Shown: positions 36,146-47,821, counted from the first letter of the stretch. The stretch is DNA of 64,000 nt from Pomphorhynchus laevis (GCA_012934845.2 WNNJ02002141.1:62001-126000), one strand, 5' to 3'. Program-made: numbers and translations. Notes: generated by a model from the letters alone, not told the origin.

Positions 36146-39051
36146 TTAATCCACTTTTGACAACGTTGCTGGAAATAAATTTGCCATCGTAGATGAACCT
36201 CCACTAACTGCCATGGCCGCTGGTCCAAGCATCATCTAAAATTATTTGGAAAATATTAAATATTTTTTGTAACATAATATAATATATTTATAAAAAATAT
36301 TATATTTATGCAATATATTATATGGCATATATGATAAAATGAGGCATTTTATTATAGTGTATTTTCGAATTAAATCAATTCTTTAAATATTTCATTAATA
36401 TAGCTCATTAATTTATAGAGGTTATTAATTTATAGAGAAATGATGTTATTAAACAAAAATAGTCTTAATATCATTCTTGTTCATACAATTATGCTCAGAG
36501 ACAAATGAAAAAGATCAATCGAAAATCAATGCCACTAATTATATATATCAAAGAACTAAAGATTTTTTATCTTGGAGATTTTTTATATTATCACAAACTG
36601 CTATTGCAATCAAGTTTTTTAGTAGACCACGTTTAAAAATATGATATTTAAGCTAACTTTCTCGGATAAAATGAAGTTAAGGTGTGTAAGTAAACCGGGA
36701 TTTACTTGAGCATTGCATATAAATCGTAAAATAAGTCGCAAAGACTACAGACAAAATTTAAACTTTGTGAAGTGCAATTAGTCTGTTCTTGTCTTAGACT
36801 AATGAATTTGTTAACTTTTTATGTAAAAAGGTATCCTTGATCATTAAATAAAATAAATAGAATATATATTCAACAAGTAAACTCGTTTAATTTAAAAAAA
36901 GGATTTATAAATATTTTTATAAATCCTTTTTATAAAAAAGGATTTTTTATATAAAATCCTTTAATATTTAATTTAATTCATATCTTTATAATAAAAGGTA
37001 CTATACTCAACGAATATATCCAATAAAACAAAATATTTATAAAAAATTACTTCGGAATAGATTAATAGATAAATAATATATGTAACTCGATTGTATCTGT
37101 GAACTGAAATTCTTCTGGTGTCGGCACGGCATTATCCTCACAGGTATTGTTCCTGTTTGATACAGCAGGACGCTATTAACTAGCCTGGGTGGGTCTCATC
37201 AGCTGGTGACCCAGATCTACATAAAGTTCGAAACGTGAAATGTAGGTTTAGGTTAGCAGCTAATAAGATCCACCCAGGCTGATTAGTAGCGTAATACTGT
37301 AGTACAAATATGAACAATATCTGTGAGGATAATGTCGTGCCACAACCAGAAAAATTTTAGCTCACAGATGCAATCAAGTTAAATATAAAACATTCATTGC
37401 AGGTTGCAGCATGAAAAACAGTGATCAGGCTAGCGGATAACACTCCTAAGGTAGGTTTCTAATAGATCGTTAGAATAAGATTCCCTACCAAAAGTAATAT
37501 ACAGAAATGTATATCTACACCACTTTTTATTGTTGAATGTTAATTGCTTAATCAACTCCATTGTTTGAATTTTCCGAATTATTTATTAAATATTTAATAA
37601 AAATTTTAATCTGTAACATTTAAATATTAATAATAAAAACATTATTTTACTTGTCGCATTTGCTGAGAGTATTGCTCAGCGTAAGTAGATATTTCGTGAA
37701 TAATTAACGCTGGAAGAACTCCAATTGTAAAAGATGTCGATGCTGCCCATGTTACTAAATATTTAAAAATTAGTAAAATCAAAATAACAAAATATAATGT
37801 TTTCAAAATAAACTAATTTATATCAAACCAGAGTCGGCTAAAAGTGTCAATAAACTAAGGTACGCCAAACATCGAAAAATTTAAAACTATATTTATGTAA
37901 TAGAACTATAGATCTGTTTGATACGCAATCAATTGTCAGCAAATTGACGGATCTCTCTTATACTAAAGCAACAGTATATGTATAAAATTTTTAAAAATAA
38001 AACACGATTGTTTGCACAGCTATCATTTGTTGTATAGTTTATCTTTCTGCATGTGACACATCTTTCGACGTATCCGCACATCTGCAGACAACTTATTTTC
38101 CTGCAACTGAACAATTCTCTCACTTTACTAGTCAACTCATCCAACGCCCTCTTGGAATCGTTATACACACAGCTGCTTGAATTTTATTACAACTCCAGTA
38201 CTTTGATCATTTTTCTTTCCAAATATTACTTCTCAATTATCCTAGCATTTATACACACGTAACCATGCACTTGCTATTTCTTTTTTACCGTTACTGTGAA
38301 TCCGATTCACTATCCTAACTTAAACTTCATTCCTAACCAGCATGTATAACTCCGAAACGCTCCAAACCACCCAGCAGTCATCGTCACTAACTATTTCATC
38401 CGACTGACGATGACTGCTGGGCGGTTAGGAGCGTCTCGGAGTGATACATTAGACTGATGAAGCTGATGATCGAAGTCCAGTTATTTAGAAGCAAATTTGG
38501 ATTAAAAATCAATCGTAGCCAGCTTTGGCTCCTGGACCACAGTTTCAAGCGATTTTTCGCAATAACAATTTATAAAAATCGTATTCCTTTCAAAATCCTG
38601 TGAGACATACAGTTTCCCCCGTAACCAACGGATACGCATTTGTGCATATAAAAAATAACTAGAAGGTCCACACACGCAACAAGCCAGTAAAAACGCTTCT
38701 GCATCTGAGCTTTCGTTTAGCATCGTGAGGAATTGCTGGTGTCTTTACAGTTATCACAAAAGCAGTCGAAACGCGCACTAACCATTTCATTCGACTGACG
38801 ATGACTGCTGGGTGGTTCGGGGCGTCTCGGAGTGATACATAAGACTGATGGAGCAGATGATCGAAGTTCAGTTATTTAGCATATATATAATGTATCATAT
38901 TATAATAATATATGTGCTCGATTTGAATATATATAATTGTAAATGTTGCCAAAAACCGGAGTTGTAATCGAACACCGGTTTTCGGCAACATTTACAATTA
39001 TGAAACTGAAGCTTATTAGCTCATGGAGCACAGTTTAACACATTCAGATAT

Positions 39052-39088
<37 letters not shown>

Positions 39089-40429
39089 TATGTTTTCCTC
39101 ATAAAGAGGCATAAACACCAGGCAGCATCCTATATATCCTTATCAGACTAAGGAATATAACCGAATTATTCTCGCAATATTCAAAGCCACTACGTATGCC
39201 CAGTCATTCTGTGTGAAGACAAACTTCAACAACGGTCAACGCGTTTCGCTCTAACAAAGCTCATCAGTATCGCGGCTTCAATAATCATCCATAGGCACCT
39301 TAAAGCTCGAAAAATATATTATATATTTATATATAAAAATATATATAATAGTTACGAAGTTACTATATATAGAACAGTTATATATAGTTACGAAGCAAAA
39401 ACAATGGTAATTTATTTTAACTCTTTGCTTTTACAGCTTTTTCAAGACAATTTTGACAATATACAATATTATAATATATAATATACAATATAATATACCG
39501 TTTACAATATACAATATTACCGTTTTAAAAACAGTAATGCATTACCGTTGTTTTTTATAAAGATTTGTATAAATTAAACAATAATTGTGATTAAATGATG
39601 TGTAATTATTGTCAGAATCTGTGAATATAAAAATTCGCCAACGAACCTGTTCGTACAAGGGAAAAGAGTCGACACATCGAATTATACGTCTTATATGTCC
39701 CTGTGGTTGCGGCATTGCGAACTGATTCTGGAAACATTTCAGATAAGGCACATATTCGCTCAATTATTGTCTCGTCTTCAAAGTCCTATAAAGAAATAAT
39801 ATTAAATTATTTGAAAATGTGCCCTCTGTGAATTATTTAGATACAAATTTTTATATTTGACATATTATCTGATTATACCTGTTGATATATTTCTGATTAT
39901 ACCTGAAACCTTATACCTGTTGTTTATAAAATATTAATATTAATATCAATATATTAATATTTTTAATACTTAAAAATATCAATTGAATTAATGATAAACT
40001 TTATTTTAATGAATGATTTAAAGACGTGGCTTTAGATAAAGAATTTAAAGGTACAATTAATTATAGACATGATAAAACTATTAAAAAATATTAATATTTT
40101 AATATTTATTTTAATATTTATAAAAAATATTAAAAGTCCAGCGTTTAGATAATCGCTGGACGTTTAAATTAATCAGATATTTCAGTATAATGTGCAGCAA
40201 AGCCTAAGTTTATCGCATACAAGTAGCAATTTGCTAATTAATTGCTAGTAACAATGGATTAGCAAATATCATAAACGCCAAAAACAAGCACATGTACCTC
40301 AGGTATATCGACGATCCTCATAGGATGTTTCTTATCATAGTCAAAGCTAGATGCATGTGCTGATTTTGAGCTTCTATTGAATAGAACAATATCTTCATCA
40401 TCAGAGACAGTAACAACTTCAGGTTCCAT
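36146..40429 (-). CDS. TOMM22: Mitochondrial import receptor subunit TOM22, 4 exons
   Basis: TOM22 is the central receptor and organiser of the TOM translocase in the mitochondrial outer membrane, anchored by one C-terminal-half transmembrane helix with an acidic cytosolic N-terminus that binds presequences. Exons, high to low: 40429-40298, 39785-39647, 37754-37651, 36235-36146. The introns are GT-AG, phases agree (0, 1, 0) and the product is 154 residues (human 142). The N-terminus is acidic (VSDDEDIV, then DFEDETIIERI). The family signature appears as ERICALSEMFPESVRNAA (about 53-70). The helix is WAASTSFTIGVLPALIIHEI (about 93-112), with the proline and TSF seen in animal TOM22. A Gln-rich stretch and a LGP-containing Gly/Ser tail follow. 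The start is the first Met before the acidic region. Introns of 512, 1892 and 1415 bp hold fold-back elements. Confidence 0.9.
37084..37380. repeat. 297-bp fold-back (MITE-like) element in TOM22 intron 3
   Basis: The ends mirror each other: AACTCGATTGTATCTGTGAA... against the complement of ...CTCACAGATGCAATCAAGTT. Inner blocks (GGCATTATCCTCACAG, CTAGCCTGGGTGG) also pair with the right half, giving arms over 100 bp. Its right half is distantly similar to the ~370-bp unit at 33800-35265 (CGAAAC.....AAA.GTAGG...AGG order). Confidence 0.85.
38342..38491. repeat. Fold-back element with 38-bp core arms in TOM22 intron 2
   Basis: The arms 38349-38386 and 38405-38442 are near-perfect complements (core CCCAGCAGTCATCGTCA / TGACGATGACTGCTGGG). 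A right-hand tail (AGACTGATGAAGCTGATGAT) reaches 38491. Confidence 0.85.
38767..38882. repeat. Half copy of the fold-back element at 38342
   Basis: Repeats the loop, right arm and tail of the 38342-38491 element in the same orientation (CGACTGACGATGACTGCTGG, then GCGTCTCGGAGTGATACAT), without the left arm. About 275 bp of unassigned sequence separates the two copies. Confidence 0.85.
38933..39001. repeat. 27-bp inverted repeat
   Basis: The arms 38933-38959 and 38975-39001 (core TGTAAATGTTGCC / GGCAACATTTACA) pair with one mismatch around a 15-base loop, inside TOM22 intron 2. Confidence 0.9.
39054..39085. repeat. (TA)n microsatellite
   Basis: Pure TA dinucleotide run in TOM22 intron 2. Confidence 0.9.
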
Positions 40430-40899
40430 TGTAAATCAAATAGATTATCTGTAATTTACAAAAGCATTGAATAAATAGAATTAATTTAGAAAAGGATTAA
40501 AGGGTTTACGTTTAATTAGAAGTATAAATTTTATTTCGCTATTAACGCTTAAGAAAGCTTATAAACTAATTAAATCGATCGAATCGTTTTCAAAGAGTCG
40601 ATCCAATTCAAAAGGTTAAATTGTACCTTCGTGATGTAGCTCTGGGGTATTTGGCAAATCGTAAATTGTTAATATCTACGATCACCGAAACGTTGTCTTA
40701 TCTCTAAAAATTAGGGTTAAGGGTATTGTCGATCTCTGAGGTACGAATTATTTAGATGCCAAGTTTACTGTGAATTATTAAGAAATCAAACATGTAACAA
40801 TTTAAAATAACATTTTACAATTAATTGTCGATAGTGATTAGGACAGGGTTACAAAACACTTATATTTTTACTTGATTTCGTAACAAGACCAGAACATAA
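40430..40899. other. TOM22 upstream region
   Basis: Expected to hold the TOM22 5' UTR and promoter. I can name no specific element. The 3' end of a minus-strand LINE begins just beyond it. Confidence 0.4.
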
Positions 40900-42335
40900 A
40901 TTATTATTATTAATTGACAACATATGAGCCGAGGCTCTTTACAAGTTGCTTCACAAGAAATAATAAGAATAATAAGAATAAGATTCGATTTGTGCATCCC
41001 TCATCAGATGAACTACAGAAAATCCCACTGTTGTCTTGAGAAGGAAGGGTCATCATCCAGTAGGGCACAAAAACTTGAAGCAGTAGACTACAAAACGGTC
41101 GCACTCTGAAGCGAATTCCAAGATCGTACGACTCGTTTGGCAAAGCAGGAAACTGCATGCATGTACCTTTGTGTTCTCAGCATCAGGGGTTGCCCGCGAA
41201 GAGAAGGTTGACCTCTCAGTTGCAGTAGATGTGACAGTGGATGATCTTTAGTATGCAGAATTTTCCAAACAAGAGAGAGATCTCGCTTGTCACGGATATA
41301 TCACAGACCAGGCATATTTAATATCTGGAGGCGTTTCCCGCAGCCAAAAATATGCAGCCCTGAGACTAATTTAGTTGTTGATCTGAACACTTTCTCCAAT
41401 GCACGACGCTCATAAGTAGTTTCGGGATAACAAGCTGGCGATGCGTATAAGATATGGCTCAAGAAAAACGCATTTGCTAAGGTATGGTAACATAACGGAT
41501 CTATGCCTATCAGAGCTCGACGAGTATGTCCTATTAAGCGTTTTGTGATGCAACACACGTAGTCTGAATGCTTTCGAGAAGATAAGTCAGCACAAACCCA
41601 AACTCCCAAATCTTTATATGAGTAGGTTCTTTCCATACTAATTGAACCAAACTGGTACTCACCTCCAAGATGATCACACGATCTTCGTGATATACGCATA
41701 CATGTACATTAGCGGAATTGATCCTCAAGTGATTTCGTTTAGACCAATTGAATATAACGTCGACGTCGCTTTGTAAATGCTGTTTATCAAGATCGGAAAT
41801 AATATGTCGCCAAACTTTAAGATCATCTGCATATAATAAACTGAATGAACTGATATTTGGTATCAAATCGTTGATATAAAGACTGAATAAGATGGGACCC
41901 AATACACTTCCCTGTGGAACACCTAACAACACTGGAAATGGACTCGACAGCGACTCACTTACTCGTACGACACTTTGTCGGTTGGAAAGGAATACACGAA
42001 TCCAGTTTATGATCCTCTTATCAAGATGAATGTGCTCCAACTTCTCAATAAGACGCGTGTGATTAACTGAGTCGAACGCTTTTGAGAAATCAAAGAAAAT
42101 GACATCAACTGGTATACCTTGATCATATTAGTGATACCAATTTTCACGTGCATGTACAAAATTAGTAGTCGTAGAATAACCTTTTCGGAAGCCATACTGT
42201 GCTGGGTTCAAAATTTGAAATCTATCTAGAAATTATACTATTCGTCACTTAATCAATCTCTCTAGCACACGACAACACACGCAAGTGAGACTAATAGGCC
42301 TATAATAGGCCTAAAAAATTTTTGGTTTCTTATAT
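40900..42335 (-). mobile_element. LINE group A (CR1-like), 5'-truncated minus-strand copy
   Basis: Minus frames 42040-41534 and 41699-41301 encode RT palm and C-terminus (LLGVPQGSVLGPILFSLYIN, LLYADDLKVW, KDLGVWV), with coding continuing to about 41100 in a second frame (RSWNSLQ). At least one frameshift lies near 41600-41700. The 3' UTR contains a GAGCC-TC-GGCTC hairpin (40926-40937) followed by TTGT and AAT-type repeats, which is CR1-like. It lies head to head with the copy starting near 42440. Confidence 0.85.
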
Positions 42336-42685
42336 ACATACAATAAAATAACATACATTTGAGATCTAAAGGAAATACAATCTAAAGTAAATACAATATA
42401 TTAAACCTGGGATTGTTCAGTTACAACTATCATTGATATTTAACTAAAAACAATTTTTCTTCTGCTACAACGAACCAGGCAGCTGTCAGATAGTCCAGCT
42501 TTCGGATGAGGAGTTAGACGAAACATATTTTACTTGGGAAGCATTTTACGATTAATTACAATCAATCCAGTTCCTGATCAATCCAGGATTACTTACAATC
42601 AATCCAGTTCCTGATCAATCCAGGATTACTTAAACGGAACAATATAATAACATACAAGCGAATACCTCGTTGTCTCACGATTACA

Positions 42686-43903
42686 ATGACCAAAAAATAT
42701 AAGAAGGGCAGAATCAATAACTCATTATCTGACGACTGTTACACTCAGTTAGAAGTAGGCTGCGATGCGCCAAACTGTGATGTGTGGAGCATTGTCAAAG
42801 TCAAGAGTAAAGATCAGGCGATATATCACTTGCGATCATTCATGTGCGGCTTTTGCAGTGCTGTTATACGAAGGGCTACGAGGAGTGAGCAAAACAAACC
42901 TACCGATGATAATGATAATAACCAATGTACCAATTCATGTACAGACACCACAAAACAAGCCGATCAACTAGAGATCTCCCCTCACGTCCAGAGTAAAACA
43001 CAACATGATAATAGCCTTTCTGTGGCTTCAACGCCAACTCGAGTGTGGAAAAGGGGACATGAGAGGTCATATACGATTACTAAGATAGTTTCTGATGACG
43101 ATTCGCACATCATTTCATCTACGCTAGAAAATTACTTGCCTCCTAAATCAGTAGTAAATGCCACAAGTTCCAACATTGAAGTTGAGCCTCAATGCCGGAT
43201 GGGCGACAGTGTTTTACGGACTTCATTGAATTCAAAGCATGCTCTTATAAATGTTGCACCATGTGATAAGCCAATTATCGACAACAATGACACCAGTGTC
43301 CAAGCAAATTCGTCGTCCAGCTTGTGCACGTCTTCAGACAACAGATCCCCAACCCATATAGCATCGAACTTTTCCCCTACAGAAAATAGTGAAGTTCGAC
43401 ATGCGAAGTCGGTTGAGATAACTCGGCATCATTATGACAGGTCATATAGCGTGTTATTCAGCGAACTTACTGAGTCCAATTCCGCAAACTCACAGGAACA
43501 TATGGACCATGACGTGTCTATTTTGCGTAAGGTATTATCCCATCTATTGCATGAAGGTGATGAAGAGTTAGCATCGTCTATACACGTGAAGAAGCTATTT
43601 CGGCTTGGTAAAAGAACACAGGAGAAACCAAGACTGTTGAAGGTGATATTGTCCTCTAGTGATCATGTGCGCATGTTGTTATCACGTGGATATCGTCTTA
43701 GGGGGTTGCCATTTCGTATCCTTCGTGACCTTTCGCCAGATGAGCGATTACAATTACGAAAAGCAAACATCGAATTGAGACACCGGCTTTCTCAAGGTGA
43801 GGCTAATATATGCATACGGGATTTTCGGGTTGTCAAGTGGCGTCCTGTCGTACGTTGGAAACAGTTGGCTCCTTTAACTGTCGGGACCCCTGTTTCCATG
43901 TAA
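42686..43903 (+). CDS. CR1-like ORF1 protein (zinc finger + RNA-binding-like C-terminus)
   Basis: A 405-residue open frame. The N-terminus has a compact Cys/His/Trp cluster (CDAPNC, W, H, FMCGFC) like the PHD-type fingers of CR1 ORF1 proteins. A long Ser/Asn-rich linker follows. The C-terminal 100 residues have the family pattern KKLFRLGKR, then PRLLKVIL, then ILRDLSPDERLQLRKAN and GEANICIRDFRVV, which is shared with the decayed copy at 11895-11557. The protein would bind element RNA. It overlaps the ORF2 frame start (43810) by 94 bases in another frame, so ORF2 may be made by re-initiation or start further downstream. Confidence 0.8.
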   Translation: MTKKYKKGRINNSLSDDCYTQLEVGCDAPNCDVWSIVKVKSKDQAIYHLRSFMCGFCSAVIRRATRSEQNKPTDDNDNNQCTNSCTDTTKQADQLEISPHVQSKTQHDNSLSVASTPTRVWKRGHERSYTITKIVSDDDSHIISSTLENYLPPKSVVNATSSNIEVEPQCRMGDSVLRTSLNSKHALINVAPCDKPIIDNNDTSVQANSSSSLCTSSDNRSPTHIASNFSPTENSEVRHAKSVEITRHHYDRSYSVLFSELTESNSANSQEHMDHDVSILRKVLSHLLHEGDEELASSIHVKKLFRLGKRTQEKPRLLKVILSSSDHVRMLLSRGYRLRGLPFRILRDLSPDERLQLRKANIELRHRLSQGEANICIRDFRVVKWRPVVRWKQLAPLTVGTPVSM

Positions 43904-46749
43904 ATTCAGAGAACACTGACCATTCCTTAGGGTATCTGATTGTATTTGATAGACCGTGCCTTAGTAAAACCAAAAAGGATTCCAATGCAACTCGTTGCTA
44001 TTTATCGGTAGGTTATTCAAATTTACGAAGTCTTCCTGCACAACTTGTAGAGCTTCGATACCATGTTGAGGTTAATGCGTATGATATATTCTGTGTTAGT
44101 GAGTCATGGCTACATGAACACATCTTGGATGCCACTGTAAATATTCCAGGTTATCGTCTACTTCGAGGGGACAGGAGGTCCAGTATGCGAGGGGGCGGTG
44201 TTGCAGTGTACGTTCGAGACCATTTGCTAATTTCTGGCATCGATCAAGTTTGTGATCCGCAAGGCTCGTTCGAGAGTATTACCTTTCATATTGGGTATGA
44301 TCGTGTTGGTATCAGTCTCTGCGTTGTATATCGCTCATCTTCTATGATCACTGATTGTAATCTTCTGAAGTCAGTATTGCGATCGATAAGTATCAGTTCT
44401 CATTTCCTTCTTCTAGGAGACTTCAACCTACCTAGATCAGATTGGCGGCAAACAATATTTGATGATGGCACCGTCGTAGAAAGAGAAATCTCCCACTTCC
44501 TCGCTGATGAACTCTTACTAGTACAACACATTCAAGAGCCCACACGATTTTCTTCCCATAATAATGATACTATACTTGACTTGGTTTTTTCCAAACGTCT
44601 TGAAGACATAGCTCGAGTGGATTATCTTCCACCGATAGGTAACTCTGACCACTGCGTGCTATCACTACAGGTCACCCCAAACTTTAAATTCCGCCATTTT
44701 ACGGCTCCCATCGTAAAACGGGTTTGGTCAAAAGTGCTTGATGAGCAAATTTTATCTTTCTGTCAACGTCGTCCACTATCTTTAACAAATACTAAAGAAG
44801 TCTCACTAAAAGTGATTGGGGATTACCTTTTAGGTATTTCTGACGTGTTTGCACCAAAGCGTATCATCTCGCCAAATACTAAATATCCTGTTTGGTTCGA
44901 TAAGGACCTGAGATTGATGTTGCGAGTACGAAATCGTCTTTGGAAGTTATCTCGTTCGCTTATAAATTTATAGGTATCGAATCTACAATCATGAATCTAC
45001 AATCATCAAGGAAGTTAATCGCAACCCCAAGCTATTTTGGTCATATGCTCGGCAAAACGGAACGCTCAACTCTGCAATCAAGCATGTGCACTCTGAATGT
45101 GGCTTGGTTACAAATGAAACTGATATAGCTGAGACCTTCGCATCCTCGTTCTCTTTATCCACTTTACCACATTGCGATTCTCATATGATATGGTACGGGT
45201 GCTCTATCCCTCCGCGTAATGAATCCCGGCCAATTTGCGTTACTGAAATTCAAGATTATCTCAATAATATTCGTCCTTTTAGCGCAGCTGGCCCCGATGA
45301 CATCTCCCCATACCTGCTCAAAGCTTTATCGAGTTACCTGGCACCATTCCTGACTATTATCTTTGATAAAATTCTGGCCACTGGCAGTGTCCCAGAAGAT
45401 TGGAAAACTGCAACCGTTGTTCCTATTCCCAAAAAAATTTTTGCATCATCCTGTGGTGATTATAGGCCAATAAGCTTAACCTCTTCTCTGTGCAAAGTTC
45501 TCGAACGCGCCATCAGCACTAGAGTCTACGATCATCTTGTCTCTCTTGGTATACTATCGTCCGCTCAACATGGTTTTCGTCACTCCCGTTCTTGTTTGAC
45601 GAACTTGCTTACCGCGCGCGAAACTTGGACCCAGTCGTTAAGTTTTGGTAGCTCACTCGATATAATCTTTATTGATTTTTCGAAAGCCTTCGATCGCGTC
45701 CCTCATGATGGGATGATTAGGTTGTTAGCACACTACGGAGTATCCTCCATGTTATGCAATTGGATTCGTGATTTTTTGGACGGGAGATCATTTCAGGTGA
45801 GGGTTGGCAATAGCATGTCTTCTACTAGGTTAGTTAAATCCGGAGTTCCGCAAGGTACAGTCCTTGGTCCCTTGCTTTTTATTATATTTCTCAATGATCT
45901 TCTGTTACGCATAAACAGTCCCTGCCTGGCATTCGCAGACGATGTGAAAGTGTGGTGCGATAGCATCTCAGATCCTGATGGCCGGCATCTACAACATGAT
46001 CTCCAGACAATCTACGACTGGAGCAGTGCTACCGGTATGACCATAAATGTAGATAAGTGCGTTCATATGAAACTCGGCAAATGTAAATCTGATCATGAAT
46101 TCTATTTAGGATGTTATAAGCTTCACAACATTTCTGTTCATAGAGACCTAGGGATTATTTTGAATAACGACCTTAAAACACGACCGAATACCGATTATAT
46201 CTACGGTAAAGCCATGAAGGCCTTGTATTGTATTAAGAACACATTTAGTAAGCTGCATCCAAAATTATTTAAGCATCTCTACTGTGCGTTAGTCCGTCCG
46301 CATGTGGAATACTGCATCGCATCAACTTTTCCATCCACCAAGGCTGAGATGAAAAAGACCGAGTCGATTTTACGTAGAGGAACCAAACTTTGCATTACAT
46401 CTCTTTATTCTTACAATGAGCGCCTAGCTTGCTTAAAAATGCCTTCAACGGCCCAGAGGCTACTATATTTAGATCTTGTAGCGATGTGGCATTTGGTTCG
46501 TGGAAAAGAGGGGTTCCCATCCAATTCGATAAAATTGAGAAATTCGCGTCGCAGAGGTCACTCCCTTACGTTATTTAAATTCCCCCATGGCAAAATAAGG
46601 AGTGTGAGTAGGCTTTCCCACCGCGCATTGAATGTTTAGAATTCGCTGCCTGAAGACGTCGTCAATGCTACTAGCAATAGACACTTCAAGAAGATGCTGC
46701 TGAAGTGGATTGTGAACTCTAATTTGGATTCGTGGATGTATTTTAATTG
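43810..46749 (+). pseudogene. CR1-like ORF2 (APE endonuclease + reverse transcriptase), two lesions
   Basis: The endonuclease frame runs to 44973: YSNLRSLPAQL, FCVSESWL, GGGVAVYVRD, LLLGDFNLPRSDW, GNSDHCVLS. RT is in the next frame from about 44975 to 46639: GPDDISPYLLKA, YRPISLTSSL, IDFSKAFDRVPH, GVPQGTVLGPLLF, AFADDVKVW, then the C-terminal RPHVEYC block. One frameshift near 44970 separates them. A TAG at 46637-46639 falls where relatives have Trp (NxWNSLPEDVV), and coding then continues to about 46749. Catalytic residues of both enzymes look intact. The protein would nick target DNA and reverse-transcribe the element RNA there. Confidence 0.85.
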
Positions 46750-46829
46750 ATATTTTAAAATGTAATTTGTGAACAGTTGAAACAGCCATTTGCGGCTAGT
46801 AACTTGTACACTATAATAATAATTGTCAA

Positions 46830-47345
46830 TGGGTGAACTATCCGCTTTCTTATAAATATGACAGATGATGGAATTCTGCCAATCAGAAGGAACAACGCCA
46901 AAAGCAACAGACGTAGAGAAAATATTGTAAAGCGGATGACATATTTGTATCTAAATAATTCACAGAGGGCACATTTTCAAATAATTTAATATTATTTCTT
47001 TATAGGACTTTGAAGACGAGACAATAATTTCGTTTCGAATAACCCAATTTTAACATAAAACGCCCTTGGGCACTAATTTAATGTAGAGAACACAGTGATC
47101 ATTATTACCACAAAGGAGGATAATACGCAATAATGTCGATATCTCCAAAGCATCTTGTAAACACAAGATCTATAGTAGCACCGTTGACATGAGTTGGTTC
47201 TCTACAATGTTGCACTAAAAGTAGGTCAACAATAAATAAATTACGAAATTGTTTTGAACTCCTAAGCAGGGTTGACACCCATTCATATTCAAATCTACAT
47301 TCGGAAGGTTGAAGTCACCTAAAAGGACAAATCGTTGGGATGAAC
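46830..47345 (-). mobile_element. LINE group A (CR1-like) fragment, minus strand, with foreign insert
   Basis: Minus frames give endonuclease (FVLLGDFNLPNVDL, NNDHCVL) at about 47345-47040 and early RT (VVPSDWQNSIICHIYKKADS) at about 46940-46835. The stretch that should link them is absent, and an 87-bp TOM22-derived segment lies exactly there. Multiple stops. Confidence 0.75.
46943..47029 (+). pseudogene. 87-bp identical copy of the TOM22 intron 1/exon 2 junction
   Basis: Identical, base for base, to the reverse complement of 39762-39848: the last 63 bases of TOM22 intron 1, including its AG acceptor, plus the first 24 bases of exon 2 (GACTTTGAAGACGAGACAAT...). It is in inverted orientation relative to the gene and has no downstream coding continuation, so it is not a functional exon. 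Confidence 0.95.
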
Positions 47346-47821
47346 AAAAATTAATCCTTAAGCCGATAATTAAAAGATGGTAATAATTTTTTAATACTTA
47401 GGATTATAAAATATTCCTCAAGCCGATCTGTTCTCAAAATAAAATATAGAGACCTTTAAACAACACAAACATTTAATTTCAAAATTAAAGTTACCTATAG
47501 ACATTTACATGTAGACATTAGTACATAAGCTTTTTTATTTATAAAAAATAATTTATTAAAGTGATTATCTTGAAATAGTCCGCATTCATTGCTTTTATCT
47601 TAAAAGTTCGGTAGATAACAGAAAAACCTAAAAATTTAACATTTTCTTGTCAATACTAACAGTAAAATTTTATTATTAGAGAAAAATGTAAGATAAATGA
47701 ATGAATGTGGATAAAGCATAACTAAATTTGGATGATAATCTGGGTGATCGATTGAGATAAGATGAGACTGAAGTAGTTTTTTAAAAGTACGAAAAAAAAG
47801 ATTAATTTTAACATGGCAAAT
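47346..47821. other. AT-rich DNA, no gene seen
   Basis: No coding region recognised between two CR1-like fragments. Confidence 0.45.

Larger units (their letters stand above)
42440..46815 (+). mobile_element. LINE group A (CR1-like), near-complete two-ORF element
   Basis: In order: a 5' leader with a 37-bp direct repeat (from 42558 and 42595), ORF1 (42686-43903), ORF2 with APE endonuclease and reverse transcriptase (43810-46749), then a 3' UTR with an AGCC-ATTTGC-GGCT hairpin (46784-46797) and a tail of ATA/AAT repeats. It is the best preserved LINE in the window: ORF1 is open and ORF2 is broken only by one frameshift near 44970 and one TAG in the C-terminus (46637-46639). The low damage suggests a young insertion. 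Confidence 0.88.

Noticed and set aside
38502-38723. Minus-strand 73-residue gene between fold-back copies
   Set aside because: No recognisable domain and it lies within a TOM22 intron between repeat copies; may be element debris.
46943-47029. Alternative TOM22 exon
   Set aside because: The copy is inverted relative to the gene and holds only 24 exon bases with no coding continuation.
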